The notes under the pieces: model-generated
Databases searched by the model: none
Told to the model about the DNA's origin: nothing
The model's input: only the letters and a program-made list of their open reading frames with translations
In this document: piece by piece, positions 53,140 to 61,200 of the stretch
Layout of the letters: every line of letters starts with the position of its first letter
How positions within the stretch are numbered: position 1 is the first letter of the stretch
Program-made: the position numbers and the translations under genes
DNA from: Hymenobacter sp. APR13
Lineage (GTDB): Bacteria > Bacteroidota > Bacteroidia > Cytophagales > Hymenobacteraceae
Assembly: GCF_000737515.1 (NCBI RefSeq)
Contig: NZ_CP006587.1
Span: forward strand, 3,095,001-3,159,000
Reading direction: 5' to 3'
Length of the DNA stretch: 64,000 nt

Positions 53140-54993
53140 ATGGCTGCTAATCTTCCCACTCAAGTGCAGGGGGGCATCGGGGTAACCGAGCCAGGCATCT
53201 TGCACGATGAGCACCTGCACGACGATCATCATCACGATCAGCACTGGCTGTTCAAGTACGTGTTCAGCACGGACCACAAGGTGATTGCCAAGCAGTTTCT
53301 GATTACGGGTATCTTCTGGGCTATCCTGGGTGGTACTCTCTCCAGCTTGTTCCGTCTGCAGCTCGGCTGGCCCGAGTCGACGATGGAGTGGCTGACGCCT
53401 GTGTTGGGCAAATGGATTGAAGCTGGCAAGCTGAATCCGGAGTTCTATCTGGCCCTTGTAACGATGCACGGCACCATCATGGTGTTCTTCGTGCTGACTG
53501 CTGGCCTGTCGGGTACATTCTCCAACTTCCTAATTCCGCTGCAGGTTGGTGCCCGCGACATGGCTTCGGGCTTTATGAACATGCTTTCGTACTGGTTCTT
53601 CTTTGTATCCGGTATCATCATGTTTACCTCGATGTTCCTCGAAACCGGTCCTGCTTCTGCTGGCTGGACAATCTATCCGCCGCTGAGCGCCCTGCCCCAG
53701 GCTATTCCTGGCTCCGGCATGGGTATGACGATGTGGCTGGTGTCGATGGCGCTGTTCATCGTGTCGCAGCTGCTGGGTGGTGTTAACTACATCACTACAG
53801 TTATTAACCTGCGTACCCGCGGCATGAGCATGAGCAAGCTGCCGCTCACCATCTGGTCGTTCTTCTTGACGGCTATCCTGGGCCTGTTGTCGTTCCCGGT
53901 ACTGTTCTCGGCGGCCCTGCTGCTAATCTTCGACCGTTCGTTCGGCACGTCGTTCTTCCTGTCGGATATTTACATTGCCGGTCAGGCTCTGAATAACACG
54001 GGTGGTTCGCCGGTACTGTTCCAGCACTTGTTCTGGTTCCTGGGTCACCCCGAGGTGTACATCGTAATCATGCCTGCTATGGGTATGGTGTCGGAGATCC
54101 TCGCCACCAACGCTCGTAAACCGATCTTCGGCTACCGCGCCATGATTGGCTCGCTGCTGGGTATCTCGTTGCTGTCGTTCGTCGTGTGGGCTCACCATAT
54201 GTTCGTAACGGGCATGAACCCCTTCCTCGGATCGGTCTTCATGTTCCTGACGCTGATCATCGCCGTACCATCGGCCGTGAAAACCTTCAACTGGCTGGCT
54301 ACGCTGTGGCGCGGTAACATCCGCTTCACCACCGCCATGTTGTTCTCGATTGGTTTCGTGTCGCTGTTCATCTCGGGTGGTCTGACGGGTATCATCCTCG
54401 GTAACGCCGCGCTGGACATCCAGATGCATAACACCTACTTCGTGGTAGCTCACTTCCACTTGGTAATGGGTAGCTCGGCGTTCTTCGGCCTGTTTGCCGG
54501 TGTGTATCACTGGTTCCCCAAAATGTTTGGCCGCATGATGGACGAGAAGCTGGGCTACATCCACTTCTGGTTGACTTTCGTGGGTGTATATCTGGTGTTC
54601 CTGCCGATGCACTACGTAGGTATCGCCGGTTTCCCTCGCCGCTACTACGCTTGGACGGGCTTCGATTCGTTCAGCCAGTTTGCTGACCTGAACAAGTTCA
54701 TTTCGGTGGCCGCTATTCTGGCATTCTTCGCTCAGTTCGTGTTCATCTTCAACTTCTTCTACAGCATCTTCCGCGGCCGTCGTGCCAGCGAAAACCCTTG
54801 GCGTTCGACTACGCTGGAGTGGACCACGCCTGTCAACCCTGGCCACGGCAACTGGCCCGGCGAGATTCCGGCTGTGTATCGTTGGCCCTATGACTATAGC
54901 AAGCCAGGTGCTGAAGACGACTTCATCCCGCAGAACGTACCGTATTCGAAGACCCAGTCCTCGAACCTGCCGTACGAGAGCGAAATGGAATAG
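53140..54993 (+). CDS. coxA: Cytochrome c oxidase subunit I
   Basis: 617 residues with twelve or more TM helices. It carries heme a, heme a3 and CuB. Ligand motifs are FWFLGHPEVYIVIMPAMG (CuB histidine with cross-linked tyrosine), WAHHMFVTGMNP (CuB histidines) and VVAHFHLVMGSS (both heme ligands). Near the N-terminus is a His-rich segment DEHLHDDHHHDQHW. The C-terminal region after residue about 545 is soluble. It is the catalytic subunit of the oxidase supplied by ACIII. Confidence 0.97.
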   Translation: MAANLPTQVQGGIGVTEPGILHDEHLHDDHHHDQHWLFKYVFSTDHKVIAKQFLITGIFWAILGGTLSSLFRLQLGWPESTMEWLTPVLGKWIEAGKLNPEFYLALVTMHGTIMVFFVLTAGLSGTFSNFLIPLQVGARDMASGFMNMLSYWFFFVSGIIMFTSMFLETGPASAGWTIYPPLSALPQAIPGSGMGMTMWLVSMALFIVSQLLGGVNYITTVINLRTRGMSMSKLPLTIWSFFLTAILGLLSFPVLFSAALLLIFDRSFGTSFFLSDIYIAGQALNNTGGSPVLFQHLFWFLGHPEVYIVIMPAMGMVSEILATNARKPIFGYRAMIGSLLGISLLSFVVWAHHMFVTGMNPFLGSVFMFLTLIIAVPSAVKTFNWLATLWRGNIRFTTAMLFSIGFVSLFISGGLTGIILGNAALDIQMHNTYFVVAHFHLVMGSSAFFGLFAGVYHWFPKMFGRMMDEKLGYIHFWLTFVGVYLVFLPMHYVGIAGFPRRYYAWTGFDSFSQFADLNKFISVAAILAFFAQFVFIFNFFYSIFRGRRASENPWRSTTLEWTTPVNPGHGNWPGEIPAVYRWPYDYSKPGAEDDFIPQNVPYSKTQSSNLPYESEME

Positions 54994-55015
54994 TCACCAT
55001 TTGACAATCTTCCCG

Positions 55016-55054
55016 AAACGGGCCGCTGTATTTACGGCGGCCCGTTTTGTTTTA
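55016..55054 (+). terminator. Intrinsic terminator after coxA
   Basis: AAACGGGCCG (55016-55025) pairs with CGGCCCGTTT (55038-55047), followed by TGTTTT. Confidence 0.8.
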
Positions 55055-55169
55055 CGGCAAACCAAGCCTGTTGCATTGCTGTTTTACTGATGGTCCGGGT
55101 GCCGCCAGTACTGGTAGCTACTCCCTTTTTCTGACTGATGGCACAACGAGATGTTGGGCCCCTTTTTCT

Positions 55170-56261
55170 ATGAATCAACCTGCTTTTGTGAGGCGGTTTC
55201 GCTTCTTCGGGATTCTGACGGTGGTGGCAGTATATCTGCTGATTCTGGTCGGTGGTATCGTCCGGAGTACGGGCTCCGGTATGGGCTGCCCCGACTGGCC
55301 CAAGTGCTTTGGAACCTGGGTGCCACCCACGGCGGTAGGCCAGTTGCCAGTCAACTACAAGGAAATTTATACGGAGCAGCGGGTAGCCAAAAACCAGCGC
55401 ATTGCCAAGACGCTGGATAAGTTGGGATTCAAGCAGGTGGCCGCTCAAATTTTTGACCACCCCACGCAATACATCGAAACCGACTTCAACGCCACCAAAA
55501 CCTGGATTGAGTACCTAAACCGGCTGCTGGGGGCCTTAATTGGCGTTTTCATTTTCCTGACGGTGCTGCTGGCCTTACCGTATCTGCGCCGTGACCCGGT
55601 GGTGTTTGGGCTGGCCTTCCTTTCGCTGCTGCTGACTGGCTTCCAGGGCTGGCTGGGCTCGTTGGTGGTGTCTACTAACCTGCTGCCTGAAATGGTGACG
55701 GTGCACATGGCCGTCGCGCTGCTGATTGTGGCGCTGCTGATTTATGCTGTTGACCGCTCACAGCGGGTAGGGCAGGACAGCCAGGATGTTGAACCATTCT
55801 GGACGCCGTCAGCGGGCCTTAGCCTGTGGCTGTGGGTGATTACGCTGGCCACCTTTGGCCAGATTATTCTGGGCACCCAGGTGCGGGAGCAGATAGACGT
55901 AGTAGCCGCGGCCGCCGACTATGGCAGCCGCGCCAACTGGGTGGAGCAGCTGGGCCTGACGTTTAAGGTACACCGCTCGTTTTCGCTGCTGCTGCTGCTG
56001 CTGAACCTGTACGTAGCCTTCCGCCTGTACCAGACTCGCTCCCAGCGCCTGCAGCGCCTGGCCAACGTAGTGATTGTGCTGCTGGGCCTGGAAATAGCGG
56101 CTGGTGTCACGCTGGCCTACTTCGCGCTGCCGGCCGCCGTGCAACCGGTGCACCTGACGCTGGCCACCGTGCTTTTTGGAGCACAGTTTCTGACGATTAT
56201 CCGCTACCGCCGCCAGACGAAAACACAGGGGCAGGCCGCTATTCCGCGCGTTGTTGCGTAA
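55170..56261 (+). CDS. ctaA: Heme A synthase (COX15/CtaA)
   Basis: Oxidises the methyl group of heme O to the formyl of heme A. 363 residues, eight TM helices in two related halves. The opening GGIVRSTGSGMGCPDWPKCF is the family signature with its conserved cysteines and glycines; conserved histidines include VTVHMAVALLIV, VHRSFSLLLLL and QPVHLTLATVLF. The ATG at 55170 (MNQPAFVRRF) fits; the frame is open to 55047. A terminator lies upstream, so ctaA likely has its own promoter. ctaB follows after 52 bases. Confidence 0.94.
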   Translation: MNQPAFVRRFRFFGILTVVAVYLLILVGGIVRSTGSGMGCPDWPKCFGTWVPPTAVGQLPVNYKEIYTEQRVAKNQRIAKTLDKLGFKQVAAQIFDHPTQYIETDFNATKTWIEYLNRLLGALIGVFIFLTVLLALPYLRRDPVVFGLAFLSLLLTGFQGWLGSLVVSTNLLPEMVTVHMAVALLIVALLIYAVDRSQRVGQDSQDVEPFWTPSAGLSLWLWVITLATFGQIILGTQVREQIDVVAAAADYGSRANWVEQLGLTFKVHRSFSLLLLLLNLYVAFRLYQTRSQRLQRLANVVIVLLGLEIAAGVTLAYFALPAAVQPVHLTLATVLFGAQFLTIIRYRRQTKTQGQAAIPRVVA

Positions 56262-56313
56262 CTTTGCGGCCCGGTTTGGAGTCCTTCCGCCGCCCGTGTT
56301 GTTTTAACTTCTG

Positions 56314-57177
56314 ATGATCAAAGCCAGGGCGTATTTTCAACTGCTTAAGTTTCGGCTGGCCCTGACGGTCGCCTTCTCCAGTGCCATAGGCTTTTTGCTG
56401 GGGGCTCATGCCTTCGATTGGGGGCGGGCACTGCTGGTGATGCTAGGAGGTCTGGCTATCACTGGTTCGGCCAATACCATCAACCAGATCTACGAAAAAG
56501 ACCTCGACAAGCTGATGAAGCGCACGGCCAACCGGCCGCTGCCCCTCGGGGTTCTGTCGGTGGCGGAGGCTTGGGTGTTCACCGTCGTGCTGGGCGCATT
56601 TGGGTTGGGGCTGCTGGCCTACTGCTTCAATCCGCTGGCGGCGGCGCTGTCCTTGATTTCGCTGATCCTGTACGGCTTCATTTACACGCCGCTCAAGCAG
56701 CTCTCCCCGATCTGTGTGTTTGTGGGCGCCATTCCCGGCGGCCTGCCGCCGTTTATCGGGTGGGTGGCCGCCACCAACGCCATTACCGGCGCCGCCAGCA
56801 TTGGCGGCTGGGTGCTGTTCGGCATTCAGTTTATGTGGCAATTTCCGCACTTCTGGGCTATTGCCTGGGTGCTCGATGAAGACTATCGGGCTGCGGGCTT
56901 TAAGATGCTGCCGTCGCCGGGCCGAAAAGACCTGCGTACGGCCTTCCAGATCATGACCTACACGCTGCTGCTGATTCCTATGAGCCTGCTGCCGCTGCAG
57001 TTTGGCATTAGCGGCAAAGTATCGGCGCTGGTAGCGGTGGTGTGCGGGGTGCTGTTTCTGATGCAGACCTTCTACCTGATGCGCACCTGCTCCAAAAAAG
57101 CGGCCATGAGCATCATGTTCGGCTCTTTTCTGTATCTGCCCATCGTGCAGATAGCCCTTGTTCTCGACAAACTCTAG
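56314..57177 (+). CDS. ctaB: Protoheme IX farnesyltransferase (heme O synthase)
   Basis: Transfers a farnesyl group to heme b, giving heme O for CtaA. 287 residues, about nine TM helices. The UbiA-type motif is NTINQIYEKDLDKLMKRTAN with the following RPLPLGVLS; the second acidic loop is WVLDEDYRAAGFKML. Placed with ctaA in a heme A module within the oxidase block. Confidence 0.95.
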   Translation: MIKARAYFQLLKFRLALTVAFSSAIGFLLGAHAFDWGRALLVMLGGLAITGSANTINQIYEKDLDKLMKRTANRPLPLGVLSVAEAWVFTVVLGAFGLGLLAYCFNPLAAALSLISLILYGFIYTPLKQLSPICVFVGAIPGGLPPFIGWVAATNAITGAASIGGWVLFGIQFMWQFPHFWAIAWVLDEDYRAAGFKMLPSPGRKDLRTAFQIMTYTLLLIPMSLLPLQFGISGKVSALVAVVCGVLFLMQTFYLMRTCSKKAAMSIMFGSFLYLPIVQIALVLDKL

Positions 57178-57298
57178 TAAAGCGTACCGCTTGGTTGACT
57201 CTTTTGCGCAGTTAATTGTTAAAGCTCCGGAGGTAGTGAAATGCCTGACATACGCTGAAACCACTGCCGCCGAAAGAGAGTAACAAACCCCATACTTC

Positions 57299-57886
57299 AT
57301 GCAAACCACCGAATCCTTAGAAACCAAAGAGCCCGGCTCCGGGCTGCACCCGCTGCGGCTGCTGCTGATTCTAATGATCATCAGCATCATCATGATGTTC
57401 GCGGCCTTCACCAGCGGCTTCATCGTGCGCCGCGAAGAAGGCAACTGGCGCGAATTTGATCTGCCCATCAGCCTGCTCTACAACACCATTGTGATTGTGC
57501 TGAGCAGCGTTACCATGCAGTGGGCCTACGCCTCGGCCAAGCACGATGAGCTGGGCCGCGCCAAGCTGGCCATGGGCCTGACCGTGCTGCTGGGCTTCGC
57601 CTTTCTGGTGGGCCAGTGGTTCTCATGGGGCGATTTGGTGGCTGGCCGCACCTATTTTGGTGGGGTAGATGCCAACCCTTCCGGCTCGTTTGTGTATGTA
57701 CTGATGGGCGTCCATGGATTTCACCTCATCACCGGAGTGATTTTTCTGGTCAAGACCTACCTGAAAACCCTTCGCTATCAGGTGCATTCGCGGCAGATGA
57801 TGCCCATCGCCAACTGCACCATCTATTGGCACTTCCTGGGCGGGCTTTGGTTGTACCTGTATTTGTTCCTACTTTTGAACCACTAG
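57299..57886 (+). CDS. Cytochrome c oxidase subunit III-like protein (short, 195 aa)
   Basis: Five TM helices with the subunit III pattern LMGVHGFHLITGVIFLVKTY and the C-terminal CTIYWHFLGGLWLYLYLFLL. In the canonical subunit the final motif is WHFVDxVW; here the aspartate is replaced by GG. It precedes the full-length subunit III gene by 21 bases, so two subunit III homologues occur in series. They may form one oxidase together, or this one may act in assembly. Confidence 0.85.
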   Translation: MQTTESLETKEPGSGLHPLRLLLILMIISIIMMFAAFTSGFIVRREEGNWREFDLPISLLYNTIVIVLSSVTMQWAYASAKHDELGRAKLAMGLTVLLGFAFLVGQWFSWGDLVAGRTYFGGVDANPSGSFVYVLMGVHGFHLITGVIFLVKTYLKTLRYQVHSRQMMPIANCTIYWHFLGGLWLYLYLFLLLNH

Positions 57887-57907
57887 TTTCGTCTTACCCC
57901 GCACTGT

Positions 57908-58684
57908 ATGTCCACGATTTCCACGACGCAGCCCCTCTCTACTGCCAGCGCCGCCGACCGGCCGCGTAGCGGCAACTGGGACGGAGGCAACGAGCCCTTC
58001 AAGGCCAGCTACGGCAAGCTGATGATGTGGTTCTTCCTGCTGTCGGACGCCTTCACGTTCGCCGCGTTCCTGACCACCTACGGCCTGATCCGCCACCGCT
58101 ACCCGGCATTTGATGCCGCTGCTGGCAAGGCGTTCGAGTTTTCGACCGCCTACTGGCCGGTGCCGGACAAAGTATTCAATGGTTTCCCCGGCCTGCACGG
58201 CATGGACGTACCATTGGGCTTTGTGGCCCTGATGACGATGATTCTCATCTTCAGCTCCGTGACGATGGTACTGGCCGTAGAAGCCGGCCACCGCATGGAC
58301 AAGAAGGACGTGCAGAAGTGGCTGTTGTGGACTATCCTGTTCGGGGCCACGTTCCTGGGTTCGCAGGCTTGGGAGTGGAGCCACTTCATCCACGGCACCG
58401 ATGCTGGCACCAAGATGCTGGACGGTACCACGGTATATGGCGCCAACCTAGCCGTGAACCAGTACGGTCCGGTGCTGTTCGCTGACCTGTTCTTCTTCAT
58501 CACCGGTTTCCACGGGACGCACGTATTCTCGGGTGTCTGCTTGCTGGTGTGGTCGTTTATCGCCACCACCAACGGCACCTTTGAAAAGCGTGGCCACTAC
58601 GAAATGGTCGAGAAGATTGGCCTGTACTGGCACTTTGTAGATCTGGTGTGGGTGTTCGTTTTCACCTTCTTCTACCTCGTTTAA
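57908..58684 (+). CDS. Cytochrome c oxidase subunit III
   Basis: 258 residues, seven TM helices. GFHGTHVFSGVCLLVW and the C-terminal GLYWHFVDLVWVFVFTFFYL are canonical. Subunit III stabilises subunit I and its proton uptake. A loop of about 40 residues between helices (KAFEFSTAYWPVPDKVFNG) is longer than usual. A word-repeat palindrome follows the stop codon. Confidence 0.93.
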   Translation: MSTISTTQPLSTASAADRPRSGNWDGGNEPFKASYGKLMMWFFLLSDAFTFAAFLTTYGLIRHRYPAFDAAAGKAFEFSTAYWPVPDKVFNGFPGLHGMDVPLGFVALMTMILIFSSVTMVLAVEAGHRMDKKDVQKWLLWTILFGATFLGSQAWEWSHFIHGTDAGTKMLDGTTVYGANLAVNQYGPVLFADLFFFITGFHGTHVFSGVCLLVWSFIATTNGTFEKRGHYEMVEKIGLYWHFVDLVWVFVFTFFYLV

Positions 58685-58687
58685 ATT

Positions 58688-58775
58688 GTTTAATGGCTGA
58701 AGTGTTGAATGGTTGATCCTTCGACTGACTCGCAGAACCGTAAACCATTTAGCAATTCAACAATTTAACCATTCA
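58688..58775. repeat. Word-repeat palindrome between the subunit III and IV genes
   Basis: The left arm carries GTTTAATGGCTGAAGTGTTG and AATGGTTGA words; the right arm carries AACCATTTAGCAATTCAACA and TTTAACCATTC. The arms pair imperfectly over about 30 bases. The A/C-rich arm leads directly to the next ATG. Confidence 0.7.
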
Positions 58776-58780
58776 CTAAA

Positions 58781-59119
58781 ATGGCTAATCACGCAGGCAC
58801 TGAGCCTACCGCTCCCGGCGAAATCGCCAAGCCAAACACCGGTTGGATCTGGAGGACATTCTGGATTCTGGTTGGCATCACGGCCCTGGAATTCGTCTTC
58901 GTATTCCTGATGGATCCGAGCACGCTCCGCAACTCCATCTTCATCATCCTGACGATCTTCAAGGCGTTCTTCATCGTGGCCGAGTTCATGCACTTGAAGC
59001 ATGAAGTGAAAGCTCTGATCTGGACGATCCTCATTCCGATGGCCCTGCTCGTCTGGCTGCTGATTGCCCTGGTGACGGAAGGTTCTTATCAGAACTCGTT
59101 CTGGAACGTATTCAACTAA
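58781..59119 (+). CDS. Cytochrome c oxidase subunit IV family protein
   Basis: 112 residues with three TM helices (about 24-44, 50-70 and 80-102), including FIVAEFMHLKHEVKALIWTI, the pattern of the small COX4/CyoD-type subunit. It supports assembly and stability of the oxidase. The Sco gene starts 4 bases after its stop. Confidence 0.9.
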   Translation: MANHAGTEPTAPGEIAKPNTGWIWRTFWILVGITALEFVFVFLMDPSTLRNSIFIILTIFKAFFIVAEFMHLKHEVKALIWTILIPMALLVWLLIALVTEGSYQNSFWNVFN

Positions 59120-59123
59120 CTAC

Positions 59124-59789
59124 ATGAGGCCCAAACACGTCCTGTTGTTGGGCCTCATGCTGTTGGTCCCGGTGCTGGCCTTTGTGTTTCTGTACACGTT
59201 CGGCACCAACCGTTACGCGCTGCCCACTTACCTGCCCACGGGCGTCGATTCGACGCTGGTGGAAGGGAAGTGGCGGCGCGATACTGTTTTCCACCAGCTG
59301 GCCGATTTCCGGTTTACGTCGCAATCCGGCCGGGTGGTAACGCAACGCGAGGTGGCGGCCAACGGCCTGTATGTGGCCAACTTCTTCTACACCACCTGCC
59401 CCGGAGCCTGCCCGCGCATGAACAGCCAGATGGCGCGCGTGCAGGAGCGGTACCGCAAAGATCCGCGCGTGAAGCTGGTATCGTTTACCGTTGACCCGGC
59501 CCAGGATTCGGCGGCCGTGCTGGAGCGCTACGCCGAGCGGTATGGTGCCATTGCCGGCAAATGGTTTTTCCTGACCGGAGACAAAACGGCGCTTTACCGG
59601 TTAATCACGGATGAGTTTCGGCTGGAAGCTCCCAAGGGCCAGGCGCCCGGCATCGAGCACAGCCAGAACCTCTACCTCGTAGACCGCGACCATCGGGTGC
59701 GCGGCATCTACGACGGCACCAAAACCAAAGACGTTGAGCGCCTCATGACGGAAATCGACGTGCTGCTCTACTCCTATGAACACGAATAA
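59124..59789 (+). CDS. Sco family copper chaperone/thiol protein
   Basis: 221 residues. An N-terminal TM anchor (about 5-25) is followed by a periplasmic thioredoxin fold with the copper-binding CPGACPRMNSQM motif (C-x3-C) and the histidine in GIEHSQNLYLVDRD. Sco proteins deliver copper to, or reduce, the CuA site of subunit II, encoded in the same block. It overlaps the DUF420 gene by 14 bases. Confidence 0.94.
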   Translation: MRPKHVLLLGLMLLVPVLAFVFLYTFGTNRYALPTYLPTGVDSTLVEGKWRRDTVFHQLADFRFTSQSGRVVTQREVAANGLYVANFFYTTCPGACPRMNSQMARVQERYRKDPRVKLVSFTVDPAQDSAAVLERYAERYGAIAGKWFFLTGDKTALYRLITDEFRLEAPKGQAPGIEHSQNLYLVDRDHRVRGIYDGTKTKDVERLMTEIDVLLYSYEHE

Positions 59790-60330
59790 CCCTTCTGCTT
59801 CTGCCGGCGGCAACACCAAATTCAAGGTGCTGGCGGCCGTGCTTGGCGCAGTCATTCCGGTGGCTGTGGCGGTGCTCCACTTCTTCCCCAACGTGTTCCG
59901 CATCGAAGGCGCGCAGGTGAAGATGCTGCCGGCCGTGAATGCCGTGCTCAACTCCCTGACGGCGCTGCTGCTGATGGCCGGCTACTACTTCATCCGCCGC
60001 AAGGACATTGCCAAGCACCGCGCCATGATGGGGTTGGCCTTTCTGTTGGGCTCCCTGTTTCTGGTGTCGTACGTGGCTTACCACTCGCAGGTGCCCAGCA
60101 CCACGTTTGGCGGGCAGGGCTTGATCCGGAGCTTCTACTACTTCATTCTGATTACGCATATTCTGCTGGCCGCCATTACGGTGGCGCTTGTGCTGTTCAC
60201 GCTGTATTTCGCGCTGACCGAGCAGTTTCAGAAGCACCGCCGCATTGCACGATGGACCTACCCCATCTGGCTGTACGTGTCCGTGACGGGCGTGATTGTG
60301 TACTTCATGATTGCGCCGTACTACACGTAG
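59776..60330 (+). CDS. DUF420 membrane protein (CtaM/YozB-like oxidase assembly factor)
   Basis: 184 residues, about four TM helices after a short N-terminal segment. Conserved histidines lie in KHRAMMGLAF, YVAYHSQVPSTTFGG, ILITHILLAAITVAL and KHRRIARWTYPIW, the DUF420 pattern. In Bacillus and Staphylococcus the homologue CtaM (YozB) is needed for active heme-copper oxidase, and its position here next to Sco fits. It starts 14 bases inside the Sco gene. Confidence 0.9.
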   Translation: MNTNNPSASAGGNTKFKVLAAVLGAVIPVAVAVLHFFPNVFRIEGAQVKMLPAVNAVLNSLTALLLMAGYYFIRRKDIAKHRAMMGLAFLLGSLFLVSYVAYHSQVPSTTFGGQGLIRSFYYFILITHILLAAITVALVLFTLYFALTEQFQKHRRIARWTYPIWLYVSVTGVIVYFMIAPYYT

Positions 60331-60439
60331 CGTGCGCAGAAGGGCTGCCGCCAGAGCAGCATTCTGGCCGGATTGTCAGCAAGAGTACCATTTGTCGTGC
60401 CGGGCAAACCATTCACCTACAAACGCAGTTGGTAAGAGT

Positions 60440-60697
60440 ATGAAAAAGCTGTTTGTAACTTCGGTATTCGCCCTTCTGCTGGGCGTGCTGTTCAGCCTGG
60501 CTCCTAGCCCGGCGGCGGCACAGTGCACCATGTGCAAAACGCAGGTGGAGTCGGCCCGGACGGAAAAGGATGGGTATGACTTCTCGGGCCTCAACAAGGG
60601 CATTCTGTACATGGCGGCCATTCCGTACCTGCTGGTGGGGGCCGTGGGCTACTTCTGGTACCGCAACTCCAAGGCTAAGAAGCCGGCGCGCCGCTAG
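60440..60697 (+). CDS. Small CxxC membrane protein in the oxidase block, 85 aa, unknown function
   Basis: A signal peptide (MKKLFVTSVFALLLGVLFSL, ending AAAQ) is followed at once by CTMCKTQVESARTEKDGYDF, with a CxxC pair, and a C-terminal TM helix (about 56-73) with a basic tail KAKKPARR. A secreted, tail-anchored thiol or metal-binding protein is suggested. The position among Sco, CtaM and DUF983 hints at copper or heme delivery, but no function is known to me. The stop codon overlaps the GTG start of the DUF983 gene by one base. Confidence 0.8.
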   Translation: MKKLFVTSVFALLLGVLFSLAPSPAAAQCTMCKTQVESARTEKDGYDFSGLNKGILYMAAIPYLLVGAVGYFWYRNSKAKKPARR

Positions 60698-61110
60698 TGG
60701 CCCCTCGGGCCGACTCGACGGTGGCGGCCATGCTGGCGCAGAAGTGCCCGCGCTGCCACCGGGGCCCGTTGTTTCGCTACTCAGCGCTGCATCTTACCCG
60801 CTTCGACGATATGTATGAAAGCTGCGCGGTCTGCGGGCAGCACTACGAGCCGGAAGTGGGGTTTTACTGGGGAGCCATGTACATCAGCTACGGTTTCTCG
60901 ACCCTGATTGTGGTGCTGACCGGCGTGCTGCTGTTTTACCTGGCCCACGACCCGCCGGTCTGGGTGTACGTTACGGCGGTGGCCGTAGTGGTTGTTGCCC
61001 TGACGCCATTGCTGTTCCGGTACGCCCGCGTGGTGATGTTGTACTTTTTCGGCGGCATCCGCTACACTCCCCGATTCGCTGAAAGTTTGCCGCTGCGCCC
61101 CGCGGAATAG
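60697..61110 (+). CDS. DUF983 membrane protein with zinc-ribbon-like N-terminus
   Basis: 137 residues. CPRCHRGPLFRYSAL and CAVCGQHYEPEVGFYWGAMY form a four-cysteine zinc ribbon, followed by two TM helices (about 60-90 and 95-115). DUF983 proteins often lie near cytochrome oxidase genes in Bacteroidota and proteobacteria; their role is not settled. The start is GTG 60697 (TAGTG overlap with the gene before) or ATG 60730, which begins MLAQKCPRC and is closer to the usual family start. Confidence 0.85.
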   Translation: MAPRADSTVAAMLAQKCPRCHRGPLFRYSALHLTRFDDMYESCAVCGQHYEPEVGFYWGAMYISYGFSTLIVVLTGVLLFYLAHDPPVWVYVTAVAVVVVALTPLLFRYARVVMLYFFGGIRYTPRFAESLPLRPAE

Positions 61111-61122
61111 GAGCCAGCTAGG

Positions 61123-61150
61123 AAATGCCGCCATTTGGCGGCATTTTTGT
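61123..61150 (+). terminator. Intrinsic terminator ending the act-cox block
   Basis: AAATGCCGCC-ATTT-GGCGGCATTT followed by TTGTTT, 13 bases after the DUF983 stop codon. Confidence 0.85.
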
Positions 61151-61200
61151 TTGGTAGCGGCTTCTGCGTAGCCGTGTGCTGCCGCTCAATCCTGCGCCTG

